DNA of 64,000 nucleotides from Sphingomonas populi (GTDB taxonomy: Bacteria; Pseudomonadota; Alphaproteobacteria; Sphingomonadales; Sphingomonadaceae), in contig NZ_SGIS01000012.1 in assembly GCF_004208535.1 (NCBI RefSeq), positions 51,935 to 115,934 on the forward strand, written 5' to 3'. Made by a program: the position numbers and the translations under genes. Positions 9,413-15,964 of the stretch are shown piece after piece (position 1 is the stretch's first letter; every line of letters begins with the position of its first letter). The notes beneath the pieces are model-generated. The model had not been told where the DNA came from. It was given only the letters and a program-made list of their open reading frames with translations, and did no database searches.

Positions 9413-9438
9413 AACCCCCATCCGTAGCTTAGGGGGTT
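9413..9438 (+). promoter_or_regulatory. Leader hairpin before the GINT1-like gene
   Basis: AACCCCC (9413-9419) and GGGGGTT (9432-9438) form a perfect 7-bp inverted repeat with a 12-nt loop, ending 20 bases before the ATG at 9459. It lies in the divergent intergenic region between the DUF2141 and GINT1-like genes. It could be a protein site or an mRNA structure; nothing decides between these. Confidence 0.3.
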
Positions 9439-9458
9439 GGCCATCAAGGGGGACCGAA

Positions 9459-10370
9459 ATGCTGCGCCCGATGGACATATGGCGCTGCGCGATCGTGCGG
9501 CAGAGCGTGGATGCGATCCTTCGCGACGGCATCGATCCGGCGGGCGTCGTATGGACCCCCGATATGCCGCCGCTGGCGTTCCGGGCGGACCCCTTCGGAC
9601 TGTGGCGCGACGGCAAGCTCCATGTCTTCGCCGAAGCCTTCGATTATCGGACGCGGATCGGCCACATCGATGTACTGACCTATGATGACGGATTGAAGCT
9701 GCTCGATTGCCGCACCGTCCTCAAGACGCCCTGGCATCTGTCCTATCCGTTCGTGTTCGAAGCCGATGGCGAGACCTGGATGCTACCAGAGGCTTATAAG
9801 TCCGGCACGCTCACGCTCTATCGCGCGCGGCAGTTTCCTTTTGTGTGGGAGGCCGTCTGCGACATCCCGCTCGACGGCGCGGCGATCGACGCGACACCGC
9901 TCTTTCACGCGGGGAAATGGTGGCTGTTCTATGCGCCCTCCGCTGACAAGGCGGCGCGGCGCAGCCATCTCCATGTCGCATGGTCGGAGAGGCTCACCGG
10001 GCCGTGGCAGCTTCATCCGCTCAACCCGGTTCGCGTCGATCTGGCGAGCGCCCGGCCCGGCGGCGTGCCGATCGTGCGCGACGGGGGTATCGTGCTGCCC
10101 GTGCAGGATTGCCGGCAAACCTATGGCGGCGCGATCCGGCTGCTGACCATCACCGAACTGAGTGAGACGCGGTTCGAGGCGAGCGACTCCGCCGGCCCCG
10201 CTGCGCCGGCCTGGATGGCACCCTTCACCGAGGGGTTCCATACGCTCGCGCCGGCCGGGCCGGTGACGCTGATCGACGTCAAGCGCACCACGAACTCGCT
10301 GTACGGCAATGCGATCCGCATTCGTGGTATCGCGCGTCGGACGCTCAGGGAGACGGGGGTTCTGCCATAG
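9459..10370 (+). CDS. GINT1-like beta-propeller protein (glucosamine inositolphosphorylceramide transferase N-terminal-like)
   Basis: A 303-aa protein with repeated blade-like segments: FRADPFGLWRDGKLHVFAE, LSYPFVFEADGETWMLPE, ATPLFHAGKWWLFYA, GGVPIVRDGGIVLPVQD and FTEGFHTLAPAG. These match the five-bladed propeller found at the N-terminus of plant GINT1 and in bacterial polysaccharide clusters, related to GH43-type propellers. No glycosyltransferase domain is attached. An AAGGGGGA sequence precedes the ATG. Its 3' end overlaps the convergent flippase gene by 26 bp. Neighbouring lipid kinase, flippase and glycerophosphotransferases suggest it modifies a surface glycolipid or polymer. The activity is unknown. 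Confidence 0.65.
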   Translation: MLRPMDIWRCAIVRQSVDAILRDGIDPAGVVWTPDMPPLAFRADPFGLWRDGKLHVFAEAFDYRTRIGHIDVLTYDDGLKLLDCRTVLKTPWHLSYPFVFEADGETWMLPEAYKSGTLTLYRARQFPFVWEAVCDIPLDGAAIDATPLFHAGKWWLFYAPSADKAARRSHLHVAWSERLTGPWQLHPLNPVRVDLASARPGGVPIVRDGGIVLPVQDCRQTYGGAIRLLTITELSETRFEASDSAGPAAPAWMAPFTEGFHTLAPAGPVTLIDVKRTTNSLYGNAIRIRGIARRTLRETGVLP

Positions 10371-11685
10371 CGGTGGTCCGCCGCGTGAAGACCCGCAACA
10401 GCGCGACAGCGACGATCGCGTCCACCAGCATGGCAAGTGCGGCCCCGATGATGCCGATGCGCGGCAACAGCAGCGCGAGCAGTCCGCCAAGACAGAGCAG
10501 CGCGGCCGCCCGTACCACAAGCAGCGTTCCGGTGCGCCCCAGCGCCATCAGCGCGGGTTCGAAACTCACCCCGACCAACTGAACTGCGGCGGCGGCGCCG
10601 AGGATGACGAGCGCGGGATAGGCCGGCAGATACGCCGCGCCGCCGATCAGGTAGAGCGCTGGCTGACCAAGGATCGCGACGACGGCGAAGACGGCGATTC
10701 CGCCAAGCAGCGCCGCTTTATTGGTTCGATCGAGCAGCGTGGTCATCGCGCCCTGGCTCCGGCTCGCGCTGACCCGCGCCATCTCGGCATATAGCGACCG
10801 GCTCAACATCTCGGCGAGGATGAGCAGCGCCTGGCCGAGCTGGTGCGCCAGACGAAAATAGCCCGCCGATACCGCGCCGGCGGAATAGCCCACCGCGAGC
10901 AGGGCGACCTGCTGGCTCGCCGACGAAAGGCTGGAGTTGAGATTCGTGAACAGCGCGAACCGCCAGAACCCGTCATAGGCGCGCGGAACCCCGGCGATAT
11001 CCGTCGGTCGCAATCCCGCCGTGACCGGCCTGACCCTGTACCAGACAAGCCCCCAATAGGCGGCGGCGGTCGCGATCTCCGCCACCGCCCACGCGCACAG
11101 GAACCCGTCGACGCTCGCGCCGGCAAACACCGCGACGAACGCGCCGATCATGCGGAACACCGGAGTTGCGGTATCCGCCAGCGCGCCGTCGCGAAACCGG
11201 TCGTGGAGCCGCAGGGCGCCGACGGCGGTCGAGCGCACGGTGAGCAGCAGCACGAACGCGAACAGGATCGCGTGATCGGCGGTGCCGCGCGACCAGCCGA
11301 AATGCGGCGCAAGGAAGCGAACCAGCACGACGGTGATCGCGCATCCCGCGATCGCGGCGATCAGATCGAGGATGCCGCAAAACCACAGCAGCGCGGAGAC
11401 CTGCGCGGTCCTGCCCGCCAGCAGCGGTTCAGTGCCCCAACGCAGCACGATCCGCCAGCTCTGGAAACCGACCAATGCGGCCATGCCCTGCGCCAGCCCG
11501 AGGATCAGAGCGAACTCGCCGAACCCCGCCGCATGCAACCCGCGCGCCGCCATCGCGAGGTAGATCAGGCTGAGCACCGCGCCGAGGATCTTCGAGATCA
11601 GGAGCCAGCCCGTGTTTCGGAACGTGCGGAGCAGTGGCGTTTCGCCCTTCAGCCTATCCCGCATCCGTAATGTCGATCGGCGCAT
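10345..11685 (-). CDS. Polysaccharide/lipid-linked oligosaccharide flippase (Wzx/MATE-like)
   Basis: The 446-aa protein is almost entirely hydrophobic, with roughly a dozen membrane segments. The N-terminal block NTGWLLISKILGAVLSLIYL followed by ARGLHAAGFGEFALIL is typical of Wzx-type flippases of the MOP superfamily. It should move a lipid-linked glycan or glycolipid across the inner membrane. It is oriented against its neighbours and starts 54 bp from the divergent TagF-like gene (its ATG at 11740), so the two may share a control region. An alternative Met lies seven codons in. The substrate is presumably the product of this locus. Confidence 0.85.
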   Translation of the reverse strand: MRRSTLRMRDRLKGETPLLRTFRNTGWLLISKILGAVLSLIYLAMAARGLHAAGFGEFALILGLAQGMAALVGFQSWRIVLRWGTEPLLAGRTAQVSALLWFCGILDLIAAIAGCAITVVLVRFLAPHFGWSRGTADHAILFAFVLLLTVRSTAVGALRLHDRFRDGALADTATPVFRMIGAFVAVFAGASVDGFLCAWAVAEIATAAAYWGLVWYRVRPVTAGLRPTDIAGVPRAYDGFWRFALFTNLNSSLSSASQQVALLAVGYSAGAVSAGYFRLAHQLGQALLILAEMLSRSLYAEMARVSASRSQGAMTTLLDRTNKAALLGGIAVFAVVAILGQPALYLIGGAAYLPAYPALVILGAAAAVQLVGVSFEPALMALGRTGTLLVVRAAALLCLGGLLALLLPRIGIIGAALAMLVDAIVAVALLRVFTRRTTAMAEPPSP

Positions 11686-11739
11686 TACAGCGTCATATGC
11701 GTTGACGGCATGACGCGAGCGCTCCTACGGCAATCGAAA

Positions 11740-12858
11740 ATGAACATCGCGTTTCTTTTTATTGCTGAACCCTATCAGTGCTACCACGGGCTCGCGGTCG
11801 CTTTCGAACTGCGCCGCGTGCCCGGTGTCCGCGTCGCGATCTATTACAACGATCCAGAGTCGGTCTACCATCTGGAGCGGATCCGCCGTGCCTATGGCGA
11901 GGCGCCTTTCGACTATATTCGGATGAAGCGCAATCTGTTCGCGCGCGTGGTCGAGCGGATCAGGATATTCGGTTTTGCGAAGGGCTCGATCTACCGATCG
12001 AACGAGCCGGACCTGCTCGCATATGACGCGATCTTCACGGTCGAGGATACCGCCTTTCGGCTTTTCGAAGGCCGGCCTGCAACCGCACGGCCCAAGAAGA
12101 TCTATTTGCCGCATGGTGCGGGCGACGGCACCGTCGGGTTCTCGTCGCGGCTCAGGATGTTCGATTTCGTTCTGGTGCCCGGGCCGAAATCCACGCAGCG
12201 CATGCTACAACTGGAGCATATCCGGGCCGATACGTATCGGGAGATCGGGCTGGTGAAGTTCGAAACCGCGAACCGGCTCTCGCATGCATCCGAGCCGCTG
12301 TTCGCGACCGACCGTCCAACCGTCCTGTACAACGCGCACAAGACGCGCGGACTCGAATCCTGGAGCAGTTTCATCGAGCCGATGCTCGCGGACTTTGCCG
12401 CGCAAGACGCCTATAATCTGATCGTGGCGCCGCATGTGAAGCTGTTTCGCAGGCGTAGCGCAAAGACCAAGGCCGATTGGCAATCGCGTTCGACCGGCAA
12501 TGTGCTCATCGACGTCGGCTCGGACCGGTCGGTGGATATGAGCTACACGCGCGCGGCTGATATCTATGTCGGCGACATCAGCAGCCAGGTCTACGAATTC
12601 CTGGCCGAGCCCCGTCCGTGCGTCTTCCTCAACCCGCACAATATCGATTGGGTCGACAATCCCGACTTCGCGCACTGGCATCTCGGCGACGTGATCTCGC
12701 ATCCGCAGGATCTCATGCCGGCGATCGCGGCGGCACCCGCCCGCCACCATCTCTACCGTGAACGCCAGGAGGCGCGCGCCGCCGCCTCGCTCGGCGACCG
12801 CAGCCCCGGCGCCGCCGCCCGCGCCGCCGAGGCAATCATCGCGTTCCTTCGTCGATGA
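11740..12858 (+). CDS. CDP-glycerol glycerophosphotransferase family protein (TagF-like), copy 1
   Basis: About 372 residues from the ATG at 11740 (MNIAFLFIAEPY). An upstream ATG at 11710 is possible, but the paralogue next door begins directly at the equivalent strand. The GT-B-like protein has IYLPHGAGDGTVGF mid-chain and YTRAADIYVGDISSQVYEFL near the C-terminus, equivalent to the nucleotide-binding A-D-x-x-x-x-D-x-S-S motif of TagB/TagF enzymes. These enzymes transfer glycerol-phosphate from CDP-glycerol. It overlaps copy 2 by ATGA. The pair could prime and extend a glycerophosphate chain, or add successive phosphoglycerol/phosphoglycerate units to a lipid. No second domain is fused. Confidence 0.75.
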   Translation: MNIAFLFIAEPYQCYHGLAVAFELRRVPGVRVAIYYNDPESVYHLERIRRAYGEAPFDYIRMKRNLFARVVERIRIFGFAKGSIYRSNEPDLLAYDAIFTVEDTAFRLFEGRPATARPKKIYLPHGAGDGTVGFSSRLRMFDFVLVPGPKSTQRMLQLEHIRADTYREIGLVKFETANRLSHASEPLFATDRPTVLYNAHKTRGLESWSSFIEPMLADFAAQDAYNLIVAPHVKLFRRRSAKTKADWQSRSTGNVLIDVGSDRSVDMSYTRAADIYVGDISSQVYEFLAEPRPCVFLNPHNIDWVDNPDFAHWHLGDVISHPQDLMPAIAAAPARHHLYRERQEARAAASLGDRSPGAAARAAEAIIAFLRR

Positions 12859-14018
12859 GGATCGGCTTCCTCTTCAACCACGATGCCACGCATCAGATTC
12901 CCCATACGATCGCGATCGCGTCGGCGCTGGCCAAGCACGGTATCGATGTCGACATCCTGACGTCGAGTCTGGAGCAGTATGGTGCGGCGAGCGCCATCCT
13001 GCCGGCGGGCGGCACCGTCCGCTACACGATGCTCGATGTCGGATGGGCGAGCCGGCTGGCCGATCGGGTGCTCCACCATATCGCGCCGTTCCGCCGCATC
13101 GCCATCCTGCGCGAGAACCTGCCGGCGTTCGCGCGGCTTGACGCGCTGGTGGTGCCCGAGACCACGTCGACGCTGCTCAAGACCCGGTTCGGGCTGAAAG
13201 CGCTCAAGCTGATCTATCTGCCGCACGGCGCGGGCGACGGTGCGGCCGGCTTTCAGGCAGTCACGAAGCATTTCGATCTGGTGCTGCTGTCCGGCGAGAA
13301 GGTTCGCGACCGCATGCTGTCGCTCGGGCTGATCACCGAGCAGGGCCATGCGATCGTCGGCTATCCGAAGTTCGACGCCGTCGATCTCGCCGCCCGGCCC
13401 CGCTTCTTCGACAACGACAAACCGACGGTGTTGTACAATCCGCACTTCAACCCGCTGTTGTCGTCCTGGTATTCGCACGGCGAGCGGGTCTTGGACTGGT
13501 TCGCTGCGCAAGATACGCTAAACCTCATTTTCGCACCGCATGTCATGCTGTTCAAACGGCGGCTGCACACCTCGCTCATCCACCGCAGGTCACGGTTCCG
13601 GCGTGATATCCCCGCCCGCTTTCTCGATCATCCGGGAATATTGATCGACACGGGCAGCCAGCGTTCAATCGACATGAGCTACGTGCAGGCGGCGGACATC
13701 TACCTAGGGGACGTATCCAGCCAGATCTACGAGTGGATCCAGCGGCCCCGCCCCGCCATCTTCTTCAACACGCACAGACCGGACTGGCGCAGCTCGGCGG
13801 ATTATGGCCATTGGGCGCTCGGTGAGGTGATCGAAACCGTCGACGAGATGCCCGCCGCGCTCGCCCGCGCGCTGGCGAGCCCGCACGCCCATCAGGACGT
13901 CCAGCGAAGTGCGGATGCGGCGACCTTCTCACGATCGGGACGCCCAGCCGCAGACCGCGCCGCCGACGCGATAGTCGAATATCTGCGGGCTGGTGATGGC
14001 GGGGCAGAGAATCGATAG
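12855..14018 (+). CDS. CDP-glycerol glycerophosphotransferase family protein (TagF-like), copy 2
   Basis: A 387-aa paralogue of the preceding gene, aligned along its whole length: MRIGFLFNHDATHQIPHTIA at the start, IYLPHGAGDGAAGFQ in the middle, APHVMLFKRR, and YVQAADIYLGDVSSQIYEWI near the C-terminus. The start codon overlaps the upstream stop (ATGA), so both copies are made together. Two diverged copies with conserved donor motifs suggest two sequential transfers. The gene is followed by a broken serine recombinase, which marks the right border of this locus. Confidence 0.75.
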   Translation: MRIGFLFNHDATHQIPHTIAIASALAKHGIDVDILTSSLEQYGAASAILPAGGTVRYTMLDVGWASRLADRVLHHIAPFRRIAILRENLPAFARLDALVVPETTSTLLKTRFGLKALKLIYLPHGAGDGAAGFQAVTKHFDLVLLSGEKVRDRMLSLGLITEQGHAIVGYPKFDAVDLAARPRFFDNDKPTVLYNPHFNPLLSSWYSHGERVLDWFAAQDTLNLIFAPHVMLFKRRLHTSLIHRRSRFRRDIPARFLDHPGILIDTGSQRSIDMSYVQAADIYLGDVSSQIYEWIQRPRPAIFFNTHRPDWRSSADYGHWALGEVIETVDEMPAALARALASPHAHQDVQRSADAATFSRSGRPAADRAADAIVEYLRAGDGGAENR

Positions 14019-14101
14019 AAGCATCGTCGCGGTTACGCGTCCTTTTCAGCACTTCCGAGCTCTATCGCGCTTCGTTGGGGCGGCGCACACGAGCGATCCG
14101 G

Positions 14102-14397
14102 GGGCCTTTTGGTGGCGGCTACGCGATGATCTCAGCCGATATGCTCGGCTGCTCGACCGCGCGCGCAACAAGGGCACCTGCGATAATCGGGCGACCGTCC
14201 GCCGTGATGAATTGGAGCGGCGTGTGCTGACCGCGCTTCACAGCCATCTCATAGGCCCGGCGCTCTTTGCGGCATTCTGTGAGGCGTTCACGCGCGAGTT
14301 GAACCGGATCAGGCTGGAGGGCGGTGCCGCGATCGCTGCGAAGCATGCGGAGGTCGATAAGCTTGAGCGTGACATAGCGGCCCCACCTGGCCAGTGA
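14102..14397 (+). pseudogene. Serine recombinase C-terminal fragment, frameshifted
   Basis: From 14111 one frame reads GGYAMISADMLGCSTAR. At the CGCGCGC run near 14160 the frame changes and continues ARNKGTCDNRATVRRDELER, then ALFAAFCEAFTRELNRIRLE. Together this is the recombinase zinc-ribbon region and following coiled-coil region of large serine recombinases. The catalytic N-terminal domain is absent, and the end is cut off after KLERDIAAPPGQ. It is clearly dead and is a scar of a mobile element. Confidence 0.75.
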
Positions 14398-14469
14398 GCG
14401 GTGGATGGAAGCGGCATAAGTCGTAAAACACTGCTATCAGCGGGCGAAACGCAATCAGTGGGGCCAGCA

Positions 14470-15213
14470 ATGTCCGAATGGTCGAACAGTCGCATCCCGT
14501 CGCAAGGCGTTTCGGAGCAAACCCCGCCGGCAGCAGCGCCCGTCGCTCTCGGCGATGGTAATGCCGAGGCGCTGGGCCGGTCGGAATCTGCCGCGCTCGT
14601 TCGCGAGCATCTGGTCTGTTACCCCAATGCCGTCAGAGTGCCGACGAACGGTCTCGAACTCTATATCGTTCGCGACTTTCTGACGGTGGAGGAGTGCAGG
14701 TCTCTGATCACGCTCATCGATGCCAGTCGGGTGCCCTCGCCGGTGGTCTCGGACGATCCGGTGCCATCGTACAGAACGAGCGAGACCTGCTATCTTTATG
14801 CCGGCCCCGACGCGGTCACTGTGGTCGAGAGCAAGCTGGACCGTTTGACGGCACTCGATCCGAGCCACGGCGAGGCATTGCAGGGGCAGCGCTACGCGGT
14901 CGGGCAGGAGTTCAAGCCGCATCACGATTTCTTCGATACCACCCAACTCTACTGGAAGGATCAGGTGTCGATCGGCGGGCAGCGAACCTGGTCGGCGATG
15001 ACCTTCCTGAACGAACCCGAGGCGGGCGGGCGAACCAATTTTCCGGCGGCCAGCGTGATGATCGCACCGAAGGCGGGCAATCTGGTGATCTGGAACAACA
15101 TGGACGCATATGGCGCGCCGAACATGGGATCGTTGCACCAGGGCATGCCGGTTGAACAGGGCGTCAAATACGTGCTCACCAAATGGTATCGCGAGCGGCC
15201 TTGGTGTCCGTGA
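14470..15213 (+). CDS. 2OG-Fe(II) oxygenase, prolyl-4-hydroxylase-like
   Basis: From the ATG at 14470 the protein has 247 residues. The C-terminal two thirds is a P4H double-stranded beta-helix: LELYIVRDFLTVEECRSLI, a HHD iron motif (His 151 and Asp 153, in YAVGQEFKPHHDFFD), FLNEPEAGGRTNFP, and the distal iron His 223 in HQGMPVEQGVKYVLTKWYR with the 2-oxoglutarate-binding Lys at 233. All key residues are present, so it should be active. Substrate is unknown; bacterial relatives hydroxylate proline in proteins or peptides. A longer frame to 14401 runs into the recombinase scar and is less likely. Confidence 0.85.
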   Translation: MSEWSNSRIPSQGVSEQTPPAAAPVALGDGNAEALGRSESAALVREHLVCYPNAVRVPTNGLELYIVRDFLTVEECRSLITLIDASRVPSPVVSDDPVPSYRTSETCYLYAGPDAVTVVESKLDRLTALDPSHGEALQGQRYAVGQEFKPHHDFFDTTQLYWKDQVSIGGQRTWSAMTFLNEPEAGGRTNFPAASVMIAPKAGNLVIWNNMDAYGAPNMGSLHQGMPVEQGVKYVLTKWYRERPWCP

Positions 15214-15225
15214 GGCGCATCCGCG

Positions 15226-15963
15226 CTACCTCGATGCAGGCGTAGCGTTCGGAACGGGGAAGACGGTCCGCAAAGGCTTGGTTTCTGGCAGAATGTAGAC
15301 GATGCCGACGGTGCCCGCAAACAGCGGCTTGACGATGTCGTCGTAGAATTGCGCGGGTACGTTGATGCAACCGTAGGAGATCCGATTGTCACTGGCCGAA
15401 ACCGAGGCGAGGCGCGCGGCACGGTGGTCCTCGCTGCGCCCCACGATTACGCGGTGCATCGACAAAGCGGCGTCATAGTCGATCCACAGGATGTCCTGAT
15501 CGAAATCGTGCCCGAGCGCTGCTTCGAAGCGGCCAGCGGGCGTGGTCCTTTCAGCCGGAGTGATCGTCGATAGCTTGCGATGGCCGATACCGGGGACGCT
15601 GTCGTCGCCCCGCGCCGCGCCGAGCAGGGCCGGAGTCGCACCACGCAAGTGAGCCGCACTGTCGAACGCGAAGACCCTGGCGTTGATCTTGTCGATGACG
15701 ACGAACGGCAGCGCATGGTTGTCTCGCGAGGTCGCCACCCAAATCACCATATCGCGGGCATCGCTGGAGAGTGCTTCCCCGCCGAACCGCCCCGTATCGG
15801 CAGCCGATACCGGCGGTGCGATCTTGGCCGAAGGTGTGGCGCGCAAGGGCACCGCTGCGATCCCGGCGGCTATCCCGAAGGCCAGCCCGCCAAGGCCTAG
15901 GAACCGTGAACCGAGCCGTCTCGGCGACGCACGATCGCAGCCGTGCCCGCCGAGGCGATCCAT
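15226..15963 (-). CDS. L,D-transpeptidase family protein (YkuD fold)
   Basis: The 245-aa product has a membrane-targeting N-terminus (SRFLGLGGLAFGIAAGIAAV) and a catalytic region with MHRVIVG followed by RISYGCINVP, where Cys 199 is the nucleophile and the upstream His is part of the active site. Such enzymes cross-link or anchor to peptidoglycan in the periplasm. The ATG at 15963 lies directly after the stop of the TpsA gene with no space, so it is the third gene of the tpsB-tpsA operon. That placement suggests it may help retain or anchor the secreted exoprotein at the cell wall, though this is inference. Confidence 0.8.
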   Translation of the reverse strand: MDRLGGHGCDRASPRRLGSRFLGLGGLAFGIAAGIAAVPLRATPSAKIAPPVSAADTGRFGGEALSSDARDMVIWVATSRDNHALPFVVIDKINARVFAFDSAAHLRGATPALLGAARGDDSVPGIGHRKLSTITPAERTTPAGRFEAALGHDFDQDILWIDYDAALSMHRVIVGRSEDHRAARLASVSASDNRISYGCINVPAQFYDDIVKPLFAGTVGIVYILPETKPLRTVFPVPNATPASR

Positions 15964-15964
15964 A

